Below, piece after piece: positions 18,702-27,251 of a stretch of DNA of 64,000 nucleotides. The notes beneath the pieces were generated by a model. It saw only the letters and a list, made by a program, of their open reading frames with translations, searched no databases and was not told the DNA's origin. Positions within the stretch are counted from its first letter, which is position 1. Each line of letters opens with the position of its first letter. Made by a program: the position numbers and the translations under genes. Where the stretch lies: positions 108,576-172,575 of the forward strand of contig NZ_JACJQG010000010.1 of the NCBI RefSeq assembly GCF_014696435.1, written 5' to 3'. The DNA is from Calothrix anomala FACHB-343. GTDB lineage: Bacteria > Cyanobacteriota > Cyanobacteriia > Cyanobacteriales > Nostocaceae.

Positions 18702-19295
18702 TCATGAATCAACTTTTTGAATATGTTGGATTGCAACTACTAATGCGTCTATCATCACCTCATAGCTAGCATCAGTAGAACGTTCTAATGTCATTAATCC
18801 AGCCTGTTCGATGGCGATAAAACCAGTAATTGCTGCGTTAACCATTCGCATTGCATCAATTAATTTTGTTTCGCTGAGATTGTAGGATTGCAGCACACGT
18901 TTAAGGAAGCGGAAGACTTCCTGAATCAGTGGGGAAGTTTCTGGATCTTGGAGATTGAGTTGAAATTGGGTCATAACTCGATAGCGGTTGGGGTAAGAGC
19001 GCGCAAAGTCACGCGTTGCACGTCCTCCTGCCCGTAGTAATGCTTGGGGATCTTCCAGTCCGTTGGTTTGTTGACGAGACCATTCAATATATTGCTGCCA
19101 AATGGTGAGTGCAACTGCCCGTCGCAAAGCTAAATTGCCATCTAGATGCTTGTAAATCGCAGGAGGCTTAATACCCAATTCCCTTGCAACCCGATTCACA
19201 CCTAAAGCAGCTTCCCCTTCTTGATCGAGACAGGCGATCGCAGCATTAATTACATCCTGCTGCGTCAAGGACTTTTCTTTGACTGGACGACCCAT
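18702..19295 (-). CDS. TetR-family repressor
   Basis: The N-terminal HTH covers about residues 10-55: TQQDVINAAIACLDQEG, LGVNRVARELGIKPPAIYKHL. The C-terminal ligand domain resembles the TetR_C group containing GGRATRDFARSYPNRYRVM. It is divergently transcribed from the amidase gene with a palindrome (19303-19323) immediately upstream of its start. It most likely represses itself and the amidase and responds to a small ligand. Confidence 0.9.
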   Translation of the reverse strand: MGRPVKEKSLTQQDVINAAIACLDQEGEAALGVNRVARELGIKPPAIYKHLDGNLALRRAVALTIWQQYIEWSRQQTNGLEDPQALLRAGGRATRDFARSYPNRYRVMTQFQLNLQDPETSPLIQEVFRFLKRVLQSYNLSETKLIDAMRMVNAAITGFIAIEQAGLMTLERSTDASYEVMIDALVVAIQHIQKVDS

Positions 19296-19302
19296 AAAGA
19301 AT

Positions 19303-19323
19303 TTAGTTAATGCAATTAACTAA
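19303..19323. promoter_or_regulatory. Palindromic operator for the adjacent TetR regulator
   Basis: TTAGTTAAT and ATTAACTAA are perfect 9-bp arms around GCA. The palindrome sits 8 bp upstream of the TetR start codon and 45 bp upstream of the amidase ATG. Position and symmetry are those of a TetR-family operator controlling a divergent pair. A related half-site, AATTAAC, recurs at 19333-19340. Confidence 0.7.
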
Positions 19324-19367
19324 AAGTGAATATAATTAACTTTATCAAGAACTACCTGTCTACGCCT

Positions 19368-20849
19368 ATGAGTAGCCTGACGTTTGCTCCTGCCCATCAG
19401 CTTGCGCGAATGATTCGTGAGCGTGAAGTTTCTGCCGTTGAAGTTCTCAATGCTTACTTGGCTCAAATCGCCAAACACAACTCGAAGTTGAATGCCATTT
19501 GCACGCTGGATGAGGAAAATGCTTATCTTAGGGCTAGGCTGGCTGATGAGGCTTTAGCTCAAGGCGAAAATTGGGGTGCTTTACATGGCGTTCCCATCAC
19601 GATTAAAGACATTTTTGAAACCGCAGGGTTGCTCACCACCGCAGGCTACATTCCTCTCAAAGACTACGTACCTCAACAAGATGCCACTGTCGTTGCCAGA
19701 CTTCGGACAGCAGGAGCAGTCATCCTGGGAAAAACAAACATGGCGGAACTGGCTGGCGATTACCAAAGTACAAATTCCCTGTTTCCACGAGTCAATAATC
19801 CTTGGAATCTTGACTACACTGCTGGCGGGAGTTCTGGGGGGAGTGCTGCGGCTGTTGCAGCAGGGCTATCGTCATTGGATTTAGGCAACGATATTGCGGG
19901 TTCAGTGCGTCAGCCTGCTCACTTCTGTGGCGTGTACGGTTTAAAGCCTACGGATCGCCGCATTTCTACAGCAGGGCAAATTCCAGAAGTGCCTGGAATG
20001 CCAGTGTGTCTTCGGCAAATGATGACAGTGGGTTGTTTTGCGCGCTCGCTCGAAGATATCCGGCTGTGCTTCTCATTAATTGCAGGCTCTGATATTCGCC
20101 GTCCTGATGTGCCGCCAATTCCTCTTGATAACCCTTCTGGTAGGTCTTTGCAGAATCTCAAAATTGCTTGGCTCGATGAATGGGTAGAGGTTCCTGTTGC
20201 GTCTGAAATTCGAGTGGCGATGAGTGCGATCGCACAAATCCTGACTCATGCAGGTGTCCAAATTGAACGCTGGTTTCCTCAAAATTTTGACCTATCAAAA
20301 ATACTGAACCTCTACGGGCGGATGGCTGCATACATCAACATTTACGCTCAACCCGTAGATCGATATAACTTGCGTCGCAGTTGGCAGCAGATTTTTCGCA
20401 CCGCTACCCAAGGGGAAAAAGAACTCCGCAAATTGGGGGATTTTAGCCGCCTTCTACCAGACCTGTTGAACCCGCGTCTGAAAGGATATTTTGAGGTGCT
20501 TACCGAGCGCGATCGCTTCACTGCCCAAATGGATGAGGCACTCCAAGCGTGGGATGCGTGGCTCACTCCTGTTGCTGCCACCCCTGCCTTTACACATCGT
20601 CCCGCTTGGAGTGCTATTGAGATTGATGGCCGAACCTATCCTCATGCCGTGGCAAATGGAGCTTACACTATGCCATTTAATCTGAGTGGACATCCTGCGG
20701 TAGTGATTCCGATTGGACAGACTCAAAATGGTCTACCGATGGGAATGCAAGTTGTTGGCAAACGGTGGCGTGAGATGGAGTTATTAGCGATCGCTCAGGA
20801 ACTTGATAAAGTAATCAATGCTTTCCGAAGCCCGTCTGAAATTATTTAA
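19368..20849 (+). CDS. Amidase-signature family hydrolase
   Basis: Amidase signature enzymes hydrolyse carboxamides with a Lys-cisSer-Ser triad. The Lys motif PITIKDIFETAGL lies near residue 80. The Gly/Ser core GGSSGGSAAAVAAG with the following LGNDIAGSVRQPAHFCGVYGLKP segment lies near 150-190. The end SGHPAVVIPIGQTQNGLP is typical. It is 493 residues from the ATG at 19368; an upstream in-frame GTG at 19326 overlaps the promoter and is unlikely. GatA-like sequence features exist, but no gatB or gatC is adjacent, so a catabolic or detoxifying amidase under TetR control is favoured. Confidence 0.88.
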   Translation: MSSLTFAPAHQLARMIREREVSAVEVLNAYLAQIAKHNSKLNAICTLDEENAYLRARLADEALAQGENWGALHGVPITIKDIFETAGLLTTAGYIPLKDYVPQQDATVVARLRTAGAVILGKTNMAELAGDYQSTNSLFPRVNNPWNLDYTAGGSSGGSAAAVAAGLSSLDLGNDIAGSVRQPAHFCGVYGLKPTDRRISTAGQIPEVPGMPVCLRQMMTVGCFARSLEDIRLCFSLIAGSDIRRPDVPPIPLDNPSGRSLQNLKIAWLDEWVEVPVASEIRVAMSAIAQILTHAGVQIERWFPQNFDLSKILNLYGRMAAYINIYAQPVDRYNLRRSWQQIFRTATQGEKELRKLGDFSRLLPDLLNPRLKGYFEVLTERDRFTAQMDEALQAWDAWLTPVAATPAFTHRPAWSAIEIDGRTYPHAVANGAYTMPFNLSGHPAVVIPIGQTQNGLPMGMQVVGKRWREMELLAIAQELDKVINAFRSPSEII

Positions 20850-20982
20850 CTAAAAAGCGCAATCACATCTACGCACCAAATGTACACGGCATTGGCTGCT
20901 GAAACCCTTGTCAATCAAGCTTTTGAGCAAGTAACTTCAAAATTAAAAAAAGATTTTGTTGAGCAGCTGCCAATCATCTCAA

Positions 20983-21020
20983 ACTCAGGACTCAGGACTC
21001 AGGACTCAGGACTCAGGACT
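20983..21020. repeat. Heptanucleotide tandem repeat (ACTCAGG)n, about 5.4 copies
   Basis: Five perfect copies of ACTCAGG plus a partial one lie in the intergenic gap 20850-21060. Such STRR heptamers are a hallmark of heterocystous cyanobacteria (established knowledge). There are no spacers, so this is not CRISPR. Confidence 0.85.
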
Positions 21021-21060
21021 AGAGAAATTTGACAGTCCGCACTCTCAAAATCTGCTCTGA

Positions 21061-21621
21061 TTAAGAAACTGGCGCAGGTTTTGACCAAACGTAAGGTTGA
21101 AAAGCCTTATCTAAAGGAGTTTTAGCAATGTGGTTAGTGTAGTTGTGAATAATTTTTACAGCAATTCCTAAAATGACTTCCAAAACCTGCTGCTTCGTGT
21201 AACCTGCTGCTAGGAACTCTTCAATTTCTGGCTCACTCACCCAACCTCGCGTCTCAATCATCTGCTTAGTAAACAGCCGCAACGCCTGTAACTTCTGATC
21301 TGCTAAAGGTTGCCCGTGACGCAGAGCCTCAATGTCTTCCTGAGTCATCCCGATCATTTTTGCTAAACCTGAATGAGCTGCCATGCAGTAGCGACAGTCA
21401 TGTTCGTAATTAGCAGTCAGATAGATGACCTGTTGTTCGATAGGCGTAAAACTAGTTGTTTCAAATAAATCCCACAATGCCATGCCTCCGTTCAAGGTGG
21501 CGGGAGATTCCGCAAGAATCCCCTCTAGATTTGGAATCAAACCAAAAGTCTCTTTGGCATGGAGCAGAGCTTCCTTCGAGGCTTCTTTTGCAGTTTCAAT
21601 GGTATAAATCGTAAAATCCAT
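21061..21621 (-). CDS. AhpD-like/carboxymuconolactone decarboxylase-family protein
   Basis: 187 residues from the ATG at 21621, preceded by a good AGAGGAG ribosome site. The family signature is clear: the helix LTANYEHDCRYCMAAHSGLAK near residues 85-110 carries the CxxC-like EHDCRYCMAAH redox/proton-relay motif, followed by EDIEALRHGQPL and a C-terminal KIIHNYTNHIAKTPLD. Members reduce peroxides or act in aromatic degradation. It is divergent from a TetR gene with two shared operator palindromes, so it is probably an inducible stress-response gene. Confidence 0.85.
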   Translation of the reverse strand: MDFTIYTIETAKEASKEALLHAKETFGLIPNLEGILAESPATLNGGMALWDLFETTSFTPIEQQVIYLTANYEHDCRYCMAAHSGLAKMIGMTQEDIEALRHGQPLADQKLQALRLFTKQMIETRGWVSEPEIEEFLAAGYTKQQVLEVILGIAVKIIHNYTNHIAKTPLDKAFQPYVWSKPAPVS

Positions 21622-21649
21622 TACTTTACTCCTCTTAATCACCTCCCAA

Positions 21650-21712
21650 GTAGACAACATTGTCTACTGAGAACAGGTGCTAGTATATCTCTATGGAGAC
21701 AAAGTTGTCTAC
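21650..21712. promoter_or_regulatory. Two TetR operator palindromes between the AhpD-like and TetR genes
   Basis: GTAGACAA-CA-TTGTCTAC at 21650-21667 is a perfect 8-2-8 palindrome. A near-identical site, GGAGACAA-AG-TTGTCTAC, lies at 21695-21712, 9 bp before the tetR ATG. Centre-to-centre distance is 45 bp. They most likely bind the TetR product encoded at 21721. Confidence 0.8.
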
Positions 21713-21720
21713 CTAAATTT

Positions 21721-22293
21721 ATGACTACTGAATCAAGTGCTGCACGTCAACAAATTTTAGAAACTGCTTCTCTCCTGTTTTATCAGAAGGGAATTCAACA
21801 CGTAGGAATAAATGAAGTCATTGCCGCGTCTGGTGTAGCAAAAAGAACTCTTTACCGATGGTTTTCTTCCAAAGACCAACTAATTGAAGAAGTGATGAAA
21901 TATCGTGCCGCTCAATGGTTACGTTGGTTTGAAAATGCAGTTGCAGATCAAGGAAACACTCCTAAAGAGCGTTTACTGGCAACCTTTGATGTTCTCCAGG
22001 GTTGGTACGCTTTGCCTGACTTTCGCGGTTGTCCATTTATCAATGCGGTCTTAGAAATTGCTGATGCTTCTCATCCAGCTCATCAAGTTTCAGTTCAGTT
22101 GAGAGAATCTATCCGCACTTATATCATGCAGATAGCATCCCAAGCAGGTGTGCGCGACCCGGAATCGTTTTCACAGCAGTATTTGCTTTTAATTGGGGGA
22201 GCTAGTTTAATGGCAACGATTGAGGGCAATCCCATTGGAGCGCAATATGCCAGAAATGCTTTGTCTGTATTGATTGATGCTAGTGGTACTTAG
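21721..22293 (+). CDS. TetR-family regulator
   Basis: The HTH covers residues 6-50 (ARQQILETASLLFYQKG, INEVIAASGVAKRTLYRWF), followed by an acrR-like ligand domain with FRGCPFINAVLEIAD. It starts at the ATG at 21721, just after its operators. The upstream extension of the open frame runs through the operator and the neighbouring gene and is not credible. It probably controls the AhpD-like gene and itself. Confidence 0.9.
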   Translation: MTTESSAARQQILETASLLFYQKGIQHVGINEVIAASGVAKRTLYRWFSSKDQLIEEVMKYRAAQWLRWFENAVADQGNTPKERLLATFDVLQGWYALPDFRGCPFINAVLEIADASHPAHQVSVQLRESIRTYIMQIASQAGVRDPESFSQQYLLLIGGASLMATIEGNPIGAQYARNALSVLIDASGT

Positions 22294-22432
22294 ACACAAA
22301 ATCTAGAAAAATACTCTCACACTCAATATTTTTCCTAAATCGCTCATGCAAGTAGGAAATTTCTCAAGGATGCGATTGCCCTTCCAGGTGCGCGGAAGCG
22401 CAAGTGCTCTATTTTAGTCTAAAGTCCAGTTG

Positions 22433-23155
22433 TTAATTGCACACCCTACTTAATTGCAACCGTGCAACCATTTCCGCTCTTGCAGATACATCCAGCTTCC
22501 GAAAAATACGTTTTAAAGTCTGCTTAACAGTATTTTGACTAATCCATAACTCGGCTGCAATTTCTGCATTTGTCAGACCTTTGGCTACCAAAGCAGCTAT
22601 TTGCAATTCTCGTGCTGTTAAAGAAATTTCATGTTTGGGCAGAAATAACTCGTGTTGCGAGCGTAAAAGTGCTAATTTTGCAGAAATATGGGCGCAGATG
22701 GCACTCAATTGCAACAAGTCTTGCGTATTATAAGCTGGATTTCCACTGGTGCGGGCAAATTGAACTGTACCAACTAACTTTCCGTCTCCTACAATCGGTC
22801 CAGTCATAATATGTTCGTGGTCATATATTTTGCCACAACCAATTTGATACAGTTCACTTTGCTTCCAAGTGGCTTCGGTGAAAATAATTTGTTCGTGGGC
22901 GGGTGCATGATGGCAAACAACATACTCCATCACTTTATCTAAAGCTGCACCAAGCGTAGAGTAGTAATCAATAAAACTATCTGGTAAGCCTTTGAGATAA
23001 ATACTGCTTTTTTGTCCAGCCCAGCTATGTATATAAATACCCCAATGTTGACTACCAAACAACTCTCCTGCTGCATCCATATAATATCCACATAGTTGGT
23101 TCACTGATGAAGCATTTGTGACTTTTTGAATCAACGTTGGTAAAGTATGAAACAT
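22433..23155 (-). CDS. LuxR-type regulator with an N-terminal sensor domain
   Basis: 241 residues from the ATG at 23155. The C-terminal LuxR HTH (about 180-240) is unmistakable: LTARELQIAALVAKGLTN, AEIAAELWISQNTVKQTL, KRIFRKLDVSARAEMVARL. The N-terminal 170 residues look like a GAF-type sensor (GPIVGDGKLVGTVQFAR). It is divergent from the DJ-1-like gene, 88 bp apart, which is its probable target. Confidence 0.85.
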   Translation of the reverse strand: MFHTLPTLIQKVTNASSVNQLCGYYMDAAGELFGSQHWGIYIHSWAGQKSSIYLKGLPDSFIDYYSTLGAALDKVMEYVVCHHAPAHEQIIFTEATWKQSELYQIGCGKIYDHEHIMTGPIVGDGKLVGTVQFARTSGNPAYNTQDLLQLSAICAHISAKLALLRSQHELFLPKHEISLTARELQIAALVAKGLTNAEIAAELWISQNTVKQTLKRIFRKLDVSARAEMVARLQLSRVCN

Positions 23156-23243
23156 GAGCAAAAATGTACTCAACTGGGTAATTGGCAGCTAACATATTCA
23201 ATTCTAGGATAACTGTAATCATTACAGCGACTGGAATTGAAGT

Positions 23244-23924
23244 ATGGAAACGATGCCTCAACATACAATTGGTTTAGTCATTTATCCTGATATGACCCAA
23301 CTAGACATTACTGGGCCACATCAAGTGTTTACATCCATACCCAATACTCAAGTTTTGCTATTGTGGAAAACCCTCGAACCAGTTGTTAGTAACGGCGGAC
23401 TAACGATTTTACCGACTACTACCTTTGATGAATGTCCGCAACTCGATGTATTGTGTGTTCCTGGCGGTGTTTTTGGGGCTGTAGAAATGATGCAGGATGC
23501 CCAAATGTTAGCTTTTTTACAAAAGCAAGCACAGTCCGCTAAGTATGTGACTGCTGTGTGTACTGGTTCTTTAATCTTGGCAGCTGCGGGATTACTCAAA
23601 GGATACCGTGCAGCTTGTCATTGGGCGTTTCGAGAGCAGCTGACATTAATGGGTGTAGAAGTAAGTAACGAAAGAGTAGTAGTAGATAGTAACCGGATCA
23701 CAGGTGGTGGCGTAACAGCAGGAATTGATTTTGCTTTAACTATTGCGGCTATGTTGTGTGGAGAATATACAGCCAAATTTATTGAATTGATGTTAGAGTA
23801 TAATCCAGCACCTCCTTTTGGCGTTGGTTCACCAGAAAAAGCCCCTTCTAGTTTGGTACAAGCTGTGTTAAAGGTTGCCAAACCTTTGATTGAAGCATCA
23901 CATACAGCTAGCCATGTGACTTGA
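23244..23924 (+). CDS. DJ-1/PfpI family protein, isonitrile-hydratase-like
   Basis: Glutamine-amidotransferase-like fold: LVIYPDMTQLDITGPHQVF near residues 11-30 with the conserved acidic position, DVLCVPGGVFG near 72-82, the nucleophile elbow VTAVCTGSLILAAAG near 101-115 with Cys, and GGGVTAGIDFALTIAA near 150-165. This pattern matches the InhA/isonitrile hydratase and ThiJ group rather than AraC-fused forms, because no HTH follows. Substrate unknown. Paired with the divergent LuxR regulator. Confidence 0.85.
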   Translation: METMPQHTIGLVIYPDMTQLDITGPHQVFTSIPNTQVLLLWKTLEPVVSNGGLTILPTTTFDECPQLDVLCVPGGVFGAVEMMQDAQMLAFLQKQAQSAKYVTAVCTGSLILAAAGLLKGYRAACHWAFREQLTLMGVEVSNERVVVDSNRITGGGVTAGIDFALTIAAMLCGEYTAKFIELMLEYNPAPPFGVGSPEKAPSSLVQAVLKVAKPLIEASHTASHVT

Positions 23925-23989
23925 ATGAAAAAATGGGCTTTTAGCTCACGTTATGGGGTAGCCACTGAGATACCCGAATGAGATGAGAT

Positions 23990-24090
23990 ACCTGCGGCGT
24001 ATTGCTAAAGCGAAAGCTCCGCTAACGCGCAGTGTCTCGAAGAGAAGAGAGCGAAGCTATCGCTAAACCTGGGCGTAGCCATCGCCCAGG
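23990..24090. repeat. Dispersed palindromic repeat cluster replacing the end of a gene
   Basis: The segment contains nested palindromic units such as CCTGGGCG-TAGCCAT-CGCCCAGG (24068-24090) and AGCGAAAGCTCCGCT-like pieces, typical of Nostocales small dispersed repeats. It overlaps the 3' part of the frame at 24005-24265. Confidence 0.55.
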
Positions 24091-24265
24091 ATTGTCCTTG
24101 TCGTCCTTGAGGATTACCGTATTCTGCATTGCAGTACTGTCGCGCAAATAAAGCACTTCCAGCACCATGTCTTCCTTCTGTGTTGCTGCCAAATACAAAA
24201 ATCTGATTTTCTGCTAGTTTGGTAATTCTGTCAGGAATAATTTTGTAGGGATGATTATTTGACAT
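24005..24265 (-). pseudogene. Truncated A1S_2505-like phage-type protein, 3' part replaced by a repeat
   Basis: The first 60 residues (ITKLAENQIFVFGSNTEGRHG, then AGSALFARQYCNAEYG and GRQGQSW) match the N-terminus of a family of phage/plasmid proteins with a macro-domain-like start. After GQSWA the sequence switches to unrelated low-complexity residues encoded by the dispersed repeat at 23990-24090 and stops. Loss of the C-terminal half suggests a broken gene. It overlaps the upstream small gene by 11 bp. Confidence 0.6.
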
Positions 24266-24476
24266 TTGGTTCTTTTACCCAAAAGAAAAGATTGGGATAT
24301 CTGTGATTAAATTTTTTTACTTCTGATTGAGCAGCAGTTAGGTTATCCCATAATTCCATCTCTCCATAATCACCTTTCATCATTGCTTCTTGTCTAGAAT
24401 TTGGATGATTGAAAATTAGGGGTGATGCGTCTTTACTAGAATTTTTTCTTCGCCAACAAATACAATACTTGTCCAT
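24255..24476 (-). CDS. Small hypothetical protein
   Basis: 73 residues, soluble, with a basic/aromatic start (MDKYCICWRRKNSSKD) and end (HRYPNLFFWVKEPNVK). No family recognised. The ATG at 24476 is directly preceded by a perfect 12-bp inverted repeat (24481-24518), supporting a real, regulated gene. It overlaps the truncated gene downstream. Confidence 0.5.
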   Translation of the reverse strand: MDKYCICWRRKNSSKDASPLIFNHPNSRQEAMMKGDYGEMELWDNLTAAQSEVKKFNHRYPNLFFWVKEPNVK

Positions 24477-24480
24477 TTTA

Positions 24481-24518
24481 TATAAACTGATAATAAAAGT
24501 AATTACTATCAGTTTATA
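24481..24518. promoter_or_regulatory. 12-bp inverted repeat upstream of a small gene
   Basis: TATAAACTGATA (24481-24492) and TATCAGTTTATA (24507-24518) are perfectly complementary with 14 nt between. The repeat is 4 bp from the ATG at 24476, so it is a candidate operator or the end of the preceding gene's transcript. Confidence 0.5.
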
Positions 24519-24524
24519 TTTTTA

Positions 24525-24893
24525 TTATGCTGACTGTTTCATTTGGCTTAGAGCTATTAACATTTCTTCTCGATTCAGATGTCGTTTCTTGCCTGTTTTA
24601 GGTACTTGGATAGCGTAACTCCATTTTATTCCAGCTTGTGAGCATCTTTTTCTTAACTGTTGAACAGTGATATGTTTGTTTGTAGATACTTGATTTTTGT
24701 TGGATATCTGAAGTTTGGATTTATCAGTTAAGTTTTCAATTTTACTTACAGTGGGTTTTATCGATGTAGTGCAATTGCAGTGCTTTTCAAAAGCGATAGA
24801 TATCTCTAGCAAGAATTGGAAAATGAAGAGAGTAGAAAATCCGTAAATAAGAATGTAGAGAAGCCCTGTTAGCATATACTGTGCAAATTCCAT
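24525..24893 (-). CDS. Small membrane-anchored protein with a basic C-terminal domain
   Basis: 122 residues: one N-terminal membrane helix (LTGLLYILIYGFSTLFIFQF), a linker, and a C-terminal basic helical segment (KHITVQQLRKRCSQAGIKW, then KTGKKRHLNREEMLIALSQM) resembling a SAP/Rho-N-like or small DNA-binding helix pair. No family name can be given. The flanks are AT-rich. Confidence 0.5.
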   Translation of the reverse strand: MEFAQYMLTGLLYILIYGFSTLFIFQFLLEISIAFEKHCNCTTSIKPTVSKIENLTDKSKLQISNKNQVSTNKHITVQQLRKRCSQAGIKWSYAIQVPKTGKKRHLNREEMLIALSQMKQSA

Positions 24894-25076
24894 TGTTTTA
24901 ACTCCTGTTGATATAATTAGTAACTGGTTCTTGAATGAAGCGGTATACCAGCTTTCTATTTATATCAAAGCGTTAGCTTGTGTAAATTTACTCTAAAGTA
25001 AAGACTCAATAATAAATTAATGATGTAACAGTGATGAAATATCTTGAGCTTGGTTTACTTAAATAAAGATGTCGCT

Positions 25077-25526
25077 CTACATATATCTAACAACTGTTCT
25101 AATATTATCAACTAACTGTAGTATCATTCCCAAAATAGCTTTCCATCCAAGTATCATTCCCCAAAATCCGCTAACAAATAGACCAAGTACTGATTTCAGG
25201 AAGATAACTCCCCTGTAATTTATCTCGACATTTGATTCGACTTTGGCATAGATAACACCATCCTCAATTTTATTTTTCAAATTTTTCATTTTTTGTTCTT
25301 CTTCTCTAATCCTTCTTTCTTCTTGCACTTTCCAGCCCCAAGGAACAAATCCCAAAATAATCGAAATTGGAAGGTAGAATGGCCAGTTATATATGTAGCC
25401 AAGAGAAGCATATATGATGAAAAAGGTTAGCCCCAAACCAGTACGCCAAATTAAACACCAAATAATAAACAAACTGTTGATAATAGCGTTACGGATAACT
25501 ATACTTCGATTTTGATGATATGACAT
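25077..25526 (-). CDS. Small integral membrane protein, unknown function
   Basis: 149 residues with hydrophobic stretches near 10-60 (FIIWCLIWRTGLGLTFFIIYA; PFYLPISIILGFVPWGW) and near 108-132 (LGLFVSGFWGMILGWKAILGM), separated by a charged coiled segment (EERRIREEEQKMKNLKNK). No family recognised. Confidence 0.5.
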   Translation of the reverse strand: MSYHQNRSIVIRNAIINSLFIIWCLIWRTGLGLTFFIIYASLGYIYNWPFYLPISIILGFVPWGWKVQEERRIREEEQKMKNLKNKIEDGVIYAKVESNVEINYRGVIFLKSVLGLFVSGFWGMILGWKAILGMILQLVDNIRTVVRYM

Positions 25527-25950
25527 TTGAAGGTTGCTCCCGATAGCTAATATTTAATTTTTATTTATGGTGATTGCATACCTTAAGATTAAACTTAAGG
25601 CTAGTTTGAATTATCATCTTGATAGTTGGAAATTAGAAAATACATAATAAATTGCAATTACTTATTGAACCACACCAAATAAGGTTAAATCTACCAACCT
25701 ATCGTAACAATGTTTGTACTTAGCCCGGTATAGTTACTGTTGCTAAAATTAACATTTACTGTTTTACCGATTATATCTTCACTGACTTTAAATCTAAGCA
25801 AAGTTTTGATGATTTTTTTAATAAGTTTAAAATGGTATAGTTTTTAAAAAAATAAAAATGATTAAGATTTGACTCTTAACCATTTGATGATATATTTGTA
25901 AAATGATGGGATATACCTATGTTTGATTTACATGGTTGAGGCGTATGCCA
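25527..25950. other. AT-rich intergenic gap with a short inverted repeat
   Basis: No credible gene. CCTTAAG-ATTAAA-CTTAAGG at 25581-25600 is a 7-bp inverted repeat upstream of the 25526 gene start and may be an operator. Nothing else stands out. Confidence 0.5.
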
Positions 25951-26553
25951 TTAGTTGTGGTTTTTCTTGTTGCGCCCCTTAGTAGCTGATTGCACCTTAA
26001 ACCGTACCTGTTTCCCAATAGTTATCTCAGCAACATCGCTAATATCTTTACCAGATTTATAGGCTTCAAGAATCGCCTTATTATTAGCTTGGTACTTAAT
26101 AACTCTAAATTCATCAGGAAATTCTTGATCATCTACCTCTACTAGTAAGTTAGCGACTTTGGGTGGGTTATCCCTGATTTCAATTACTCTTTCTTTACCA
26201 ATATTTTTGTCACTGATTAATCCAATCTCGTGCAGATGGATCAGGGTACGCTTGATTTGTTCAAGTTGAGTTTTACGACGTGAGATTACCTGGTCGTGGA
26301 GTTCGGCTACTCGCACTTTTCTTTCTTCCCAGGTTTCAAGGTCAAGATTTAACTGGTCAACTACCCAGGCGATCGCATCAATTTTGGTTTCGATACCATC
26401 TTGAACACCCATAAGTTCTTGTACGAGTTGTTTTACTTTACCTTCTTCGCCTAACTCGCTTGCTTCCTCTATCTGTGACCAGAGTTTAGCAGCATCTAAG
26501 CTTAACTCTTTGAGCGTGAGTTGATTGATTTCGCGTTCAATTGCTTGAGTCAT
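25951..26553 (-). CDS. Siphovirus Gp157-like protein
   Basis: 200 residues. A long N-terminal coiled coil (TLKELSLDAAKLWSQIEE and following, to about 110) precedes the C-terminal Gp157 block: IRDNPPKVANLLVEVDDQEF, PDEFRVIKYQANNKAILEAYKSG, ending in basic GKQVRFKV. Gp157 proteins occur on phages and plasmids and were linked to phage resistance in streptococci. Their biochemical role is unclear. It is part of a minus-strand series of phage/plasmid-type small genes. Confidence 0.75.
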   Translation of the reverse strand: MTQAIEREINQLTLKELSLDAAKLWSQIEEASELGEEGKVKQLVQELMGVQDGIETKIDAIAWVVDQLNLDLETWEERKVRVAELHDQVISRRKTQLEQIKRTLIHLHEIGLISDKNIGKERVIEIRDNPPKVANLLVEVDDQEFPDEFRVIKYQANNKAILEAYKSGKDISDVAEITIGKQVRFKVQSATKGRNKKNHN

Positions 26554-26649
26554 GATTTACTTTTTGATATGAAAAGCCAGTAGCAGTTACCTAGTTACCT
26601 GCTACTGCTTGTTGACTAGGAAGAGTTGATGCTTGAAGGGAGATTGAAT

Positions 26650-26817
26650 CTAGTACCCGTACCGCAAGTGATAGTAATCTGACTTTTCTTGTGCTAATCC
26701 CGCTTCGTAGTCATAGTAATCCGCCTCGCTTAGTAAGGTGCTTATTTGTTGAATTTGCTGGGCAGAGGTTACTAATTTTTTGTTAGCTTTTAGATTAGAA
26801 TTAGTAGTAGTTTTCAT
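26650..26817 (-). CDS. Small hypothetical protein (55 residues)
   Basis: The ATG at 26817 opens a 55-codon frame ending at the TAG at 26652-26650. The translation starts MKTTTNSNLKANKKLVTSAQ and ends in a Tyr-rich tail (SDYYHLRYGY). It is hydrophilic and helical in the middle (QIQQISTLLSEADYYDYEAG). Placement in an otherwise empty stretch on the strand of its neighbours supports coding. No family known. Confidence 0.5.
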   Translation of the reverse strand: MKTTTNSNLKANKKLVTSAQQIQQISTLLSEADYYDYEAGLAQEKSDYYHLRYGY

Positions 26818-26951
26818 GTCTATACAACTTCAATTTTTCAATGAAGTTATTGCGTCAGCAAATGTTGTGATCTTGACTTAGAAAGATAATATTTCTCTTT
26901 TACCTTTCTTATAACTATCTACTATTGATTTTTCTTTAACTACTGGCTTTT

Positions 26952-27251
26952 TTACCACAAAGATAGTTGTCCTGGTGATATGTTTCCCCGTCGTCGCGTA
27001 TGGAACAGCAGATGACAAGCTGTGCATAAAGCCGCGAGATTCTCGACTCGATTATCTTCTGGCAGATAATTCCAGTGGTGAACCACTAAAGTTTTAATAC
27101 TGCGTTCTCTACGATTTAACCCATCTCTATTATCAGTTGGGCGTAAGCATTGTATACCACAGCGCGTGCATTTCCAGTCGGATTTTGATTTGACCTCAAG
27201 TGCGATAGTATCCCAGTTTGAAGAATAGCGACTGCGGGTTTTGCTAGTCAT
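26952..27251 (-). CDS. HNH endonuclease domain protein
   Basis: 99 residues forming a single HNH domain: WKCTRCGIQC zinc knuckle, LVVHHWNYLPEDNRVENLAA with the catalytic His pair and Asn, then LCTACHLLFH. Small stand-alone HNH proteins are common on phages and plasmids as nicking or restriction enzymes. It is on the same strand as the Gp157-like gene. Confidence 0.85.
   Translation of the reverse strand: MTSKTRSRYSSNWDTIALEVKSKSDWKCTRCGIQCLRPTDNRDGLNRRERSIKTLVVHHWNYLPEDNRVENLAALCTACHLLFHTRRRGNISPGQLSLW

Noticed and set aside
20983-21020. Short tandem repeat array considered as CRISPR
   Set aside because: Contiguous 7-bp units with no spacers and no cas genes nearby; it is an STRR-type repeat.
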